Position numbers and translations under genes: made by a program. A DNA stretch of 64,000 nt from DATARH01 sp035309005 (GTDB lineage Bacteria; Pseudomonadota; Alphaproteobacteria; ATCC43930; CGMCC-115725), in the NCBI GenBank assembly GCA_035309005.1, contig DATGFP010000023.1:1-64000 (forward strand). The letters run 5' to 3'. How positions within the stretch are numbered: the stretch's first letter is position 1; every line of letters starts with the position of its first letter. The notes under the pieces were generated by a model. That model was not told the DNA's origin, made no database searches, and worked only from the letters and a program-made list of their open reading frames with translations. Of this stretch, positions 7,504 to 18,700 are shown in pieces.

Positions 7504-9657
7504 ATGCAACTGTGGAGTGGGTGGCGCTTGCCGGGGTTGCGCCGCGGCGCCGCCCGGCGTAGCGCGCCCCCGGCCCGGCCGCTGGTTGCGGGCGCGGCGG
7601 TGGTTCTCGTCGGCGTCATGCTGCTGACGGCTTGGCTGCTGTGGGACGCAAGGCGCGTCGCTTGGGAGCATGCGGCCCAATCGTCGGAAAACGTCGCGTC
7701 GACCATCGAGCACGACATTACCCACACGATCGAGCTTTACGACCTGTCGCTGCAGGCGGTGGTCAATAGCCTGCGCCTGCCGGGCATCGGCGCGCTGACC
7801 CCGACGATGCGCAACGAGGTGCTGTTCGACCATGCCGCGACCGCTCGCTTCCTGGGGCCGATCAAAGTGCTCGACGAAGCGGGCCGGGTAAAGGTCGACT
7901 CGCAGAACCTTTCGCCACCGGAGCAAGATTTCGCCGATCGCGCCTTCTTCCGCACCCAGCGGGAGCAACCCCGCCTGGGCCTGTTCGTCGGCGCGCCTTT
8001 TAAGAACCCGCGGACCGGCCTGTGGTCGATCCCGCTGAGCCGACGTCTGGACCACCCCGATGGCAGCTTTGCCGGCGTCGTCGTCGGGACGCTGCGGCTC
8101 GATTTTTTCAACTATCTGTTTTCGCTTGTCGATCGTGGCGCGGGCGGCACGCTCGCGCTGTTCCGGGCCGACGGCAGATTGATCGACCGCGTGCCCTATG
8201 ACGAAAACCTGGTCGGCCACAAATTCGGCAAATTCGCGCTGTTCCGCCATTACCCGCAAGCCAAGTCCGGGGTATTCACGGCGACCTCGATCATCGACGG
8301 CGTCGAGCGGCTCTTCGCCTATCGCCAGATCGGCGATCTGCCGCTTGTGCTGACGGTCGGCACGGCGCGCGAAACCGTGCTCGCGCAGTGGTGGCAGAAG
8401 GCGATCGTGATCGCCATCGTCATCTTCGCGCTGGCGGCGCTCGCGATCGGGCTTGGGCTGGCGCTCCTCCACGAGTTGCGGCGCCGCGACCTGGCCGAGC
8501 GCACCGCGCTCGACAACGAGCAGCGCTACCGGCTCCTCGCCGAGCACTCGGGCGACATGATCGTGCGCTTCGACCCGCAAACCCAGCGGCGGAGCTACGT
8601 TTCGCCGGCTTGTCGCGCGCTCTACGGCTACGAGCCCGAAGAGGCGCTGGCGATGTCGGCCGAACAGGTTATCCACCCCGACGATTTTCCGGGGGTCTGC
8701 GAAGCGGTGGCCCGGGTGGAGCGGGAGCGCGACCACCCGCCGATCGTCTACCGCGGGAAGCACAAAGATGGCAGCTACATCTGGGTCGAGGCCAGCCTGA
8801 CGCGGTCGCCAAACCCGCAGACCGGGGCCGAAGAGATCATCAGCGTCGTGCGCGATGTCGGCGAGCGCATCCGCTACGAGGCGGCGCTGCGGCTGGCGAA
8901 GGACGAGGCCGATAGCGCCAACCGCTCCAAGTCGCAATTCCTCGCCACGATGAGCCACGAGCTGCGCACCCCGCTCAATGCAATCATCGGCTTCGCCGAG
9001 CTGATGCAGCGGGAGGTCATGGGGCCGATCGGCAACGAGCAATACCGCTCGTACATCAACGACATCAACGTAAGCGGCTCGCACCTGCTGGAGCTGATCA
9101 ACGACATTCTCGACCTGACCAAAGCCGAAGCCGGCATGCTCGAACTGCACGATGAGGTCATGGATCTCTCGGCCGCGATCCGCGCCGTGGCGCGAGCCAG
9201 CCGAGCGCAAATCGAAAAGGCCGAGCTTGAAGTCGATGTCGACCTGTCGGCCGATCTGCCGCTGCTGCGGGCCGACGAGCGCAAGGTGCGCCAGGTGTTC
9301 TTCAACCTGATCGGCAACGCCGTGAAATTCACTCTTCCCGGCGGCCGAATTCGCATCGTCGGACGGTTCGATCCCAAATCCGGCACGACAGTCACGGTGG
9401 CCGACAGCGGCATCGGCATTGCCCCCGCTGACCTCGAGCGCGTGCTCGAGCCCTTTGTCCAGGTCGACAGCACACTCGCCCGGCGCCACCACGGCACCGG
9501 CCTCGGCCTGCCGGCGGTCAAGGCGATCATGAACCTGCACGGCGGCACGGTTTCGCTGAGGAGTTCGGTGGGGGTGGGGACCGAGGTGATCATCGCCTTC
9601 CCGGCGGAGCGCACGGTCGCTCCTCCGCCGACCGAGCCGGCGCGCTCGGCCGCGTGA
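7504..9657 (+). CDS. Membrane PAS sensor histidine kinase with extracytoplasmic Cache-like domain
   Basis: I place the start at ATG 7504, preceded by GGAG six bases upstream; an in-frame ATG at 7357 would add 49 residues that look non-coding. The 717-residue protein has a transmembrane helix at about 27-46, a periplasmic sensing domain of about 250 residues (dCache-like by position), and a second helix near 300-325. A PAS/PAC domain follows at about 340-460 (YRLLAEHSGDMIVRF). The HisKA domain has the phosphoacceptor His in SHELRTPLN near 485. The HATPase domain has the N box FNLIGNAVKFT near 600, DSGIGI, and GTGLGLP near 664. No response regulator is encoded beside it, so it is an orphan kinase whose signal and partner are unknown. 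Confidence 0.92.
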   Translation: MQLWSGWRLPGLRRGAARRSAPPARPLVAGAAVVLVGVMLLTAWLLWDARRVAWEHAAQSSENVASTIEHDITHTIELYDLSLQAVVNSLRLPGIGALTPTMRNEVLFDHAATARFLGPIKVLDEAGRVKVDSQNLSPPEQDFADRAFFRTQREQPRLGLFVGAPFKNPRTGLWSIPLSRRLDHPDGSFAGVVVGTLRLDFFNYLFSLVDRGAGGTLALFRADGRLIDRVPYDENLVGHKFGKFALFRHYPQAKSGVFTATSIIDGVERLFAYRQIGDLPLVLTVGTARETVLAQWWQKAIVIAIVIFALAALAIGLGLALLHELRRRDLAERTALDNEQRYRLLAEHSGDMIVRFDPQTQRRSYVSPACRALYGYEPEEALAMSAEQVIHPDDFPGVCEAVARVERERDHPPIVYRGKHKDGSYIWVEASLTRSPNPQTGAEEIISVVRDVGERIRYEAALRLAKDEADSANRSKSQFLATMSHELRTPLNAIIGFAELMQREVMGPIGNEQYRSYINDINVSGSHLLELINDILDLTKAEAGMLELHDEVMDLSAAIRAVARASRAQIEKAELEVDVDLSADLPLLRADERKVRQVFFNLIGNAVKFTLPGGRIRIVGRFDPKSGTTVTVADSGIGIAPADLERVLEPFVQVDSTLARRHHGTGLGLPAVKAIMNLHGGTVSLRSSVGVGTEVIIAFPAERTVAPPPTEPARSAA

Positions 9658-9676
9658 CGCCGGCCGCCCCTGTCGC

Positions 9677-10681
9677 CTACGGCGCGCTCGCAGAGCCGCA
9701 ATCGCATGAGACATGGAAGATGCGGGCGGCGTTCCCGCCGAGGACGGCCTCGCGTTCGGCCGCCGTCAGCGGCGTTGCGTCGACCACCGCGGTCGGATCG
9801 GGATCGCCGATACCGAACGGGTAGTCGGAGCCGAGCATCACCTTGTCGGCGCCCGTCACATCGCACAGAAAGCGCAAGGCGCGCGGCTCGAACAGCACGG
9901 TATCGAAATAGAGTTGGCGAAAGCCCGCTTCGGGGTCGGCGTAGTCCGGGTGGATCGTGCGATTGCGCTTGAGGCGCCCGAGCGCATAGGGCAGCGCGCC
10001 GCCGCCGTGCGACAGCACGAGGGTCATCCCCGGAAAGCGTGTCAGGTGCCCCGAAAACAAGAGCCGCGCGACCGCCAGCGTCGAGTCGGCGAGGCGTCCG
10101 ACCGCGTTGACCAGATCGTAGCCAGCGAGCCGCTCGTCGCCGCAGATGTAGTGCGGGTGCAGGAAAATGGCGGCGCCGCGCGCCGAGGCGACCTCCCAGA
10201 ACGGGTCGAGGTCGGGGTCATCGAGATTGCCGCCCGTACCCTTGGGCTGGGTCGCGATCATCGCGCCTTTGAAGCCCGCATCGAGCGCCTCTTCGAGGAC
10301 CCGCGCCGCCATCGCGCCGTTCTGCAGCGGCACCGTCGCCAGCGCGGTCAGCGCGCTGAATTCGGCGGCGTCGCGCGCCATGTGTTCATTGTAGAAGCGC
10401 GCCCAATCGGCGCCCTCCTCGGCGGCCAGCTCGTAGCCGTAGACATCGGTCCAGCCGCCGACCAGCTGATGGTCGACCCGCGCTGCTTTGAGCCAATCGC
10501 GGCGCTGCGCCAGGTCGGCGAGGCGCGCTTGGATCGGCCGCCCCGGCGCTCCGCCGGCAAAGGCCATGCGCGGCGCGGCGCCCTCGGCATGCAGCGTAAC
10601 CGACGGAAAGAGCCGCTTCTCGCTGCGCAGCGCGTCGAGCATGCTGCGCGGCACGACATGGGCGTGCGTATCGATGATCAT
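9677..10681 (-). CDS. Amidohydrolase-family (ACMSD-like) metal-dependent hydrolase or decarboxylase
   Basis: This 334-residue protein starts at ATG 10681 behind a GGGGGA ribosome site. Metal and catalytic motifs of the amidohydrolase-2 (COG2159) group are present: DTHAHVVP at residues 4-11 (HxH), FLHPHY near 175, LSHGGGALPY near 220, and GSDYPFG near 295. Members decarboxylate or hydrolyse aromatic and dicarboxylic substrates, such as ACMS or gamma-resorcylate. The gene follows the MlrC-type gene by 26 bp on the same strand, so the two may form a catabolic operon. The substrate cannot be named from sequence. Confidence 0.85.
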   Translation of the reverse strand: MIIDTHAHVVPRSMLDALRSEKRLFPSVTLHAEGAAPRMAFAGGAPGRPIQARLADLAQRRDWLKAARVDHQLVGGWTDVYGYELAAEEGADWARFYNEHMARDAAEFSALTALATVPLQNGAMAARVLEEALDAGFKGAMIATQPKGTGGNLDDPDLDPFWEVASARGAAIFLHPHYICGDERLAGYDLVNAVGRLADSTLAVARLLFSGHLTRFPGMTLVLSHGGGALPYALGRLKRNRTIHPDYADPEAGFRQLYFDTVLFEPRALRFLCDVTGADKVMLGSDYPFGIGDPDPTAVVDATPLTAAEREAVLGGNAARIFHVSCDCGSASAP

Positions 10682-10707
10682 CGCGGCATCCCCCTGAGGT
10701 TCGATAA

Positions 10708-12240
10708 TTAGACCCGCGCCGGCCCGAGCGGATGGAGGCGAACGCCACGGCGCAGATGGCGGTAAGGCAGCATCGCCGGGTCGGAGACATGCGCGCCGGG
10801 CGCGACGACGCACAACACCGCCGCGGCGATCGGCTGGAAATCGGCGCGAAAATGCACCGTCGATTTGAGACCCAGGATCGGCACCTGTGCCGGCTCGATC
10901 CCGACATGGCGAAACATCTCCTGGTCGGCCGCCTGGATGCGCTTTGCCGCCAGCACCGCCGAGACGCCGGTTGCCGCGTCGGTGACGAGCGCCATCGGTC
11001 CGATATTGAAGCGGGCGCCGCCATACATCGGCCCGCTGCCGGTGAACTGGCCGCTGCCGAGGCGCACCACCTGCCAGTCGGCCGTCACCGGCAGCTCGCC
11101 GGCGAAGCCGATCTTGGCGCCGACGCCGCACCCCAACGGCGCGCCTTCGCCCGCCGCCACGGCGGCCGCGGCGGCTTCCGGGTCGACGATCATGCCGATC
11201 ACCGCGCCGCTGGCCCGATGGGCGATCAGCGCGCCGAGGAGGCCGACCGTGTCGGAGGTGCCGCCGGCGCCGGGATTGTCCTGGATGTCGGCCAGCACAA
11301 CGGGCTTCGTCGCGCCCTGTGACAGGCGCAACGCCTCTAGAACGGCCTCGTCCGGGTCGTACAGCCTGCCGGCGAAATCGGCTTCGCGCGCATGGATCGC
11401 GGCGGCGATGCGGTCGGCCGCTTCTTCCGCCATCTCGCGGTCGTGGCCGTAGACGACCAGCCCCGGGCCGCAATCGGCGATGTCGGCCGGCGGAAATCCC
11501 GGCGTATGGGTGACGGCGACAATGCCCTGGTTATGCGAAGCCGCGCCGCGTTCGATGTCGTCGATCAGCGCAAAGATGCCGTGGGCCGGCTCCGCTTCGG
11601 TGCATTGCCACACCAACGGGATCAGGAAATCGATCTGCCGGAACGCCTTATGGAGCGGCCGGCGCTCGCGCAGCAGACGGTCGAGCAGCAGGGCAGCACG
11701 GCCGCCCGTCGCCGCCATGTCGATATGCGGATAGGTGCGGTAGCCGACCATCGCGCTGGCGTGCCGCACCATCTGCGCGGTCATGTTGGTGTGGTAGTCG
11801 AGGCTGGCGACGATCGGGACCTGCTCGCCGACGAGGGCACGGATGCGGCGCAAGAGCTCGCCCTCACCGTCCTCCAGATGCTCGGCGACCATCGCGCCAT
11901 GCAGGTCGAGGTAGATGCCGTCGATCAGTCGCTTGGCCGCGCCCTGCGCCGCGAGGTCTTCGAGCATGCCGCCGGCGACCCGCTCGTAGGCATCGCGCTC
12001 GACATAGGATGACGGCGGCGCCGAGCACCAGCACAGCGGCACAAGCTCGTGGCCCTTGGCGCGCAATGCCTCGACCGCCCCGGCGATCGGGATGTTGTAG
12101 CCGTGTACGGCATCGATCAGCGCCGCACCGCGCACGAACCCCGGCCACGCATCGGCCCGCTCGAAATCGTCCCAGGTCGCGCGCTGCGGTGCAAAGGTGT
12201 TGGTCTCGTGCTGGAACCCGCCGACCGCGATCCGCGCCAT
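10708..12240 (-). CDS. M81-family metallopeptidase (MlrC-like)
   Basis: This 510-residue protein from ATG 12240 opens MARIAVGGFQHETNTFAP, the signature start of the MlrC/M81 family. Further motifs are YLDLHGAMVAEH near residue 118 and DYHTNMT near 155, with probable Zn ligands Asp and His, and DNPGAGGTSDT near 330. MlrC is known from microcystin degradation, but most homologues occur in small-molecule catabolic clusters in alphaproteobacteria and have unknown substrates. The adjacent amidohydrolase supports a catabolic role. Length and motifs are normal. The small gene at 12366 is divergent. Confidence 0.88.
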   Translation of the reverse strand: MARIAVGGFQHETNTFAPQRATWDDFERADAWPGFVRGAALIDAVHGYNIPIAGAVEALRAKGHELVPLCWCSAPPSSYVERDAYERVAGGMLEDLAAQGAAKRLIDGIYLDLHGAMVAEHLEDGEGELLRRIRALVGEQVPIVASLDYHTNMTAQMVRHASAMVGYRTYPHIDMAATGGRAALLLDRLLRERRPLHKAFRQIDFLIPLVWQCTEAEPAHGIFALIDDIERGAASHNQGIVAVTHTPGFPPADIADCGPGLVVYGHDREMAEEAADRIAAAIHAREADFAGRLYDPDEAVLEALRLSQGATKPVVLADIQDNPGAGGTSDTVGLLGALIAHRASGAVIGMIVDPEAAAAAVAAGEGAPLGCGVGAKIGFAGELPVTADWQVVRLGSGQFTGSGPMYGGARFNIGPMALVTDAATGVSAVLAAKRIQAADQEMFRHVGIEPAQVPILGLKSTVHFRADFQPIAAAVLCVVAPGAHVSDPAMLPYRHLRRGVRLHPLGPARV

Positions 12241-12365
12241 CAGCTGCTCTCCCCCGTTTGTTAACCCAAGCGTTCGATGCCAGCCGGAGCCTTTAGGTAC
12301 ATTCCGAAACTGCCGCCATCCGGTCGACGCGACTACGGTTAGCGAACGTGGCGAGGAGCGGCAAT

Positions 12366-12578
12366 ATGGTAGTTTCAAGCAGCCGAATGGTCCACGTCGA
12401 ACCTCCGCCCGGAATATGGCTCGGCGATTTCCTGGGCGCGATGCGGATCTGGTTGGACGGCAATGGGGTTCGCCTGGTGCTGTTCGACCGAGGCGACAGG
12501 AGCGGCGCACGCGGCACTTTCGACCTCTCATTCTATAGCGAGGACGAAGCGGTTTTGTTTGCGCGGCAGTTTTGCTAG
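12366..12578 (+). CDS. Small conserved-looking protein of unknown function
   Basis: I choose ATG 12366 because GAGGAG at 12353-12358 gives a good ribosome site 7 bases upstream; an in-frame GTG at 12348 lies before that site. The product is 70 residues and cytoplasmic, with no signal or membrane segment. It has aromatic and acidic content in PPGIWLGDFLGAMRIWLD and ends FYSEDEAVLFARQFC. It is flanked by the divergent MlrC-type gene and the convergent metY fusion. The balanced residue composition argues it is real rather than a chance frame; no family recognised. Confidence 0.5.
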   Translation: MVVSSSRMVHVEPPPGIWLGDFLGAMRIWLDGNGVRLVLFDRGDRSGARGTFDLSFYSEDEAVLFARQFC

Positions 12579-12609
12579 GCCGGCCAGCCGGGGCGACACG
12601 CGCTGCCGC

Positions 12610-14418
<1,809 letters not shown>

Positions 14419-14593
14419 CGCGGCATCCTGTGAGGAGACGGCATCGCCGCATCTTAGCGCACAACCGCCGGCCCGGCGCCGGCATCGCGCGGGCGCCGCG
14501 AGCCCGCTGCCCCCTTGAGCGCCCGCCGGAAAAATCCGATCCTCGCGGCGGCCGGCATCTGCCGGCGCCGAACACCCTCAGGGAGCCGCCCCC

Positions 14594-15550
14594 ATGACTA
14601 CTCCGAGTTCCGGATGGCAGCCCGCGTCGATCTATCCCGACCCGGCAATCATCACCCTCGATCCGCGCTTCGACGCGATCAAGCCGCCGATGAACGCCGG
14701 CCTCGAGCGGCTCTACACCGGCTGCCGCTGGAGCGAGGGGCCGGTGTGGTTCGGCGATTTGCGCTGCCTCCTGTGGAGCGACATCCCGAACAACCGCATC
14801 CTCAAATGGGACGAGGAAACCGGCGAGACCGGGGTCTTCCGCAAGCCCTCCGACAACGCCAACGGCAACACCCGCGACCGCCAGGGCCGCCTCGTCACCT
14901 GCGAGCACGGCATGCGCCGCGTCACGCGCACCGAGCATGACGGCACGATCACAATCATTTGCAACCGCTTCGAGGGCAAGCCGCTCAATTCGCCCAACGA
15001 CGTCGTCGTCAAGTCGGACGGCTCGATCTGGTTCAGCGACCCGGCCTTCGGCATCCTCGGCAATTACGAGGGCAACAAGGCCGAGCCCGAGCTGCCGACC
15101 AACGTCTACCGGGTCGACGGCCGCACCGGGCGCACCACGATCGTCGCCGAGGGCATCAATTTCCCGAATGGCCTCTGCTTCTCGCCCGACGAGCGGCGCA
15201 TCTACATCGTCGAATCGCGCGCCACCCCGCGCGCGATCCGCGTTTACGATGTCGTCGGCGACGGCGACAGCCTCGCCAACCCGCGCAACTTCGCCGACCT
15301 CGCCGGCGCCTCGCCCGACGGCTTCCGCTGCGATGTCGCGGGCAATCTGTGGTGCGGCTGGGGCGGCGGCGAGGAGCATAACGGCGTCGCGATCTTCGCC
15401 CCCGACGGCACGATGATCGGCCGCATCGCGCTGCCCGAACGCTGCGCCAACCTCTGCTTCGGGGGCGTGAAGCGCAACCGCCTCTTCATGGCCGCCAGCC
15501 ACTCGCTCTACGCGATCTACGTCAACACCCAAGGCGCGATCGGCGGCTGA
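14594..15550 (+). CDS. SMP-30/gluconolactonase-family protein
   Basis: This 318-residue six-bladed beta-propeller protein starts at ATG 14594 after AGGGAG. Divalent-metal ligands of the family are visible: Glu in WSEGPVWF near residue 48, Asn in SPNDVVV near 136, and Asp in SPDGFRCD near 246. NANGNTRDRQGRLVTCEHG is the typical segment after the first blade. Members hydrolyse sugar lactones such as gluconolactone. There is no signal peptide, so it acts in the cytoplasm. It is transcribed toward a palindromic repeat and a terminator and has no obvious partner gene. Confidence 0.88.
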   Translation: MTTPSSGWQPASIYPDPAIITLDPRFDAIKPPMNAGLERLYTGCRWSEGPVWFGDLRCLLWSDIPNNRILKWDEETGETGVFRKPSDNANGNTRDRQGRLVTCEHGMRRVTRTEHDGTITIICNRFEGKPLNSPNDVVVKSDGSIWFSDPAFGILGNYEGNKAEPELPTNVYRVDGRTGRTTIVAEGINFPNGLCFSPDERRIYIVESRATPRAIRVYDVVGDGDSLANPRNFADLAGASPDGFRCDVAGNLWCGWGGGEEHNGVAIFAPDGTMIGRIALPERCANLCFGGVKRNRLFMAASHSLYAIYVNTQGAIGG

Positions 15551-15579
15551 ACGCGGGCCGCCGTCCGGATCGGATTGTC

Positions 15580-15657
15580 GTCATTCCCGCGCACGCGGGA
15601 ATCCAGGGGCAACCCACCGTCGCTTGCTCTGGACCCCCGCTTGCGCGGGGGTGACGG
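15580..15657. repeat. Palindromic intergenic repeat
   Basis: Two inverted units lie back to back. The left half starts GTCATTCCCGCG and folds with CGCGGGAATCCAG; the right half holds CTGGACCCCCGC folding with GCGGGGGTGACGG. This is the common GTCATTCCCGC-type dispersed element of proteobacterial intergenic DNA. It sits just after the SMP-30-family gene and ahead of the terminator. Confidence 0.7.
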
Positions 15658-15700
15658 GAACAGGGGTTCGCTCCCTCCCGATCGCCGCAATCCAGTCAAA

Positions 15701-15735
15701 GAAAAAGCCCGGGGGAACCGCCCCCCGGGCCTTTT
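15701..15735. terminator. Bidirectional rho-independent terminator
   Basis: The stem is AAAAGCCCGGGGG paired with CCCCCGGGCCTTTT around a short loop, with A and T runs at both ends. It can stop transcription from the SMP-30-family gene on the plus strand and from the giant repeat protein gene on the minus strand, whose stop codon is at 15751. Confidence 0.85.
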
Positions 15736-15750
15736 CGCGAGTGCCGCCCG

Positions 15751-18700
15751 TCAGTGGATGAAGAGCAGGTTGCTGCTGGCGAGGTTGGCGTGGTTGCTGA
15801 GGACGGCCACCTCATGCTGGCTGCTGCCGGTGGCTGTTGGATCATACCACAGCTGGCCGTTTGCCGTGTCGTAAGCGAAATGGTTCACCCCGTTGAAGGT
15901 CACGGTCGCAGCCGACACGAAGTCAGCTGGGGTCGTGCTCAGCGGCTGAGGGGTCGAGGCGTTGGTGGTATCGCCGATGATGTTGGTGAAGCCGCCGCTT
16001 ACCCCGTTCTGCCCGTAGAACACCAGGTTGTCGTTGCTTACGGCGAACCCGCTGATCGTGACGACGCCGGCGGTGCTCAGAGTAAATCGCACCGAATCGT
16101 TCTCCGAACTCAGGGTGACGTTATCAGCCCCGTTGCCGGCGACAAAGGTCGCGTACTGGTTGCTGGCGCCCATGATGTTGACGGTGTCGTTGCCTGTCGC
16201 ACCGCCGTTGATCACCACCGCCGCGCCGGGCGCCGAGCCGAACAACGTTCCAGCCGTGACGGTAACACCGTTGCCGCTGCCGGATTTCAGGTTGATCGTG
16301 TCGAAACCCCTGACGCCGTTGAGGTTGACCGTGCCGGCATTGCTCAGCGTCAGCGCGTTGCCGGTGTTGCTACCACCAAGTAACGTGTCGATGCTGAGCC
16401 CGCTGGTGCTGACGTTGACGAGATCCTTCTCGAGGCCGCCGGCAAAATAGTCAGAGCCGATACCGGTGTTGTAAGTCAAAATGTTGCCTACAACCGTCCC
16501 GCTCGCGACTACCACGTTGTTACCGCCCAGGGCGTTGTCGGCGAGGGTCAGCTTATTGCTGCTGCCGAACGCGCCCGAGGCGATCGAGATGCTGCTGCTG
16601 GCGTTCGCCAGGTTGATCGTGCCGAAATTGCTGACATGGGCGAACGGCAGGGACAGCGTGCCGCCGGTGGTCAGCGTCAGCACGTTGGTGCCGGCGCTGC
16701 TGCCGGTCAGCGTGTCGGTGCCGGCCCCGGCCAGGCTGACCGTGACCAGATCGTTGTCCGCGGTGCCGCCGGTGAACGTGTCGCTCCCCGAACCGGCGTT
16801 GAAGGTCAGCGAGCCTCCGGCGGCGCCGGTGGCGTTGATGGTGTCGTTGCCTGTCGCGCTGCCGTTAATCACCATCGGGATGACAGGGGCAACACCCGTG
16901 CCGGTAAGGGTTGTGGTGGTGACGGTCACCGAGGTGCCGGCCGGCGCCAGATTGACGGTGCGGATGCCCTTCACGTTCGAGAGATCAAGGGTGCCGCCGC
17001 TGGTCAGGTTGAGCGTGTTGGTGGTGAAGGCCCAATTGTTTTGGACGAACGTGCTGTCGACCGTCTTCCCAGTGATCTGCCCGCTGGTGGCGGTAATCGT
17101 GTTAGTGACGGTCGCGGTATTGGCGGTGCCGAACTTGAAATTGAGCGTCTTGAAGCCGGTCTCGCTAAGCGTAAACGTGCCGGCCGTGTTCACGTTCAGC
17201 ACGCTGGCGCCGGTGGTGTTGGCCGTCAGCGTGTCGCCGCCGATCGCCGCCGCGGCGACGTTGACCGTATCGTTCTCACCGGTCCCGCCGGTGAACGCGT
17301 CGCCGGGGGTGGCGCTGGCGTTGTAGGTCAGCGCGCCGCTCGAAACGCCGGCGGCGTTGATCGTGCTGTGGCTGGCGGTGGTGCCGTTGATCGTCAGCCC
17401 GCCGGCCGGCAAGGTCCCCACGGTGACGACGCTGCCGGTGCCCGACAAATTGACCGTGGCAAAATGGCTGACGCTCGCGAGGCTGTAGGTGCCGGCGGTG
17501 GTCACCGTCAGCGTGTTGGTGCCCAGAACGCTGCCGGTCAGCACGTCGCCGTTGGCCATTCCCGCCGCAGTAACCTTGACGACGTCGGTCTCGGTCGTCC
17601 CGCCGGTGCCGCCGGTGAACGTGGTCGGGCCGTTGGTCCCGTCGACGTAGGTCAGGAACCCCGACGCCGCGCCCGTTGCGAGGATTGTGTTGGTGCTGCC
17701 GCCTGCGGCGTTGATGACCACCGGCGTCGACGACGTGGTGCCGCTCAGCGTCCCGGTGGCGACCGTCACCGTGTTGGTGCCAGTGGCGAGATTGATAACG
17801 CCAAAGTTGCTGACGCCGCCGAGGCTGAAGGTGCCCGCGCTGCTCAGGTTCAGCGTGTTGACGCCGCTCAGTCCGCCGCCATTGAACGTGTCGCCGGTGA
17901 CCGCCGCGGCGCTGACCTTGACGATGTCGGCCTCGGTCCCGCCGGTGAACGTGTCAATCCCGGTACCGGCATTGTAGGTCAGTGTTTTTGCCGTGGTCGC
18001 GGTGCCGGTGACGCTCGACGAGATGTTGTTGTTGCTGAAGGCGCCGGCGTTCATAATCACCGCCCCGGTCAGCGTCGTGGCGCCGACCGTAACGGTGTTG
18101 TTCACCGACGTCGCGCTGGTGCCGGCGTCGAGGTTGATCGTGCCGAACTTGCTGTCAGCCGACAGATTGATGGTGTTGTTGCCCGCGCCGCTCGTGATGT
18201 TCATCGTGCCGGCGGCGCCGCCGGTCAGCACGTCGCCGGAGACCGTCGCGGCGGTGACGTTGACGACGTCGCTCTCGGAGCCGCCGGTCAGCACGTCGAG
18301 TGCCAAGGAGGCATTATAGGTCAGCGTCCGGCCGCCGATCGAATCGGTCGAGAGTATCGTGTTGTGACCACTGGCGCCGTCGTTGATCGTCAGCGCATTG
18401 CTGCTCAGCGTGCTGTTGCTGACGGTCACGGTGCTGCTGCCGGCCGCCAGGTTCAGCGTGCCGAAATTGCTGACGCCGGCGAGCCCGGTGCTACCCGGGG
18501 CGGTCAGCGTCAGGGTGCTCAAGCTGCCGTTGCCGGTAAGCGCCGGAGGAAGCCCGGTCAAGGGATTTACGCTGACCGTCCACTTCGCGCCGGCATTGAC
18601 CGTAACCGAGCTGAAGTTGCTGATGGCTCCGCCGTAAGTAAGCGCGGCGGCAGTCGTGCCGCCCAAGACAAGAGCCCTGGCGCCGGTGCCGACGCCTGTG

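Noticed and set aside
7348..9714. A 788-codon minus-strand frame opposite the histidine kinase
   Set aside because: The plus strand encodes complete PAS, HisKA and HATPase motifs; the antisense frame is a composition artefact.
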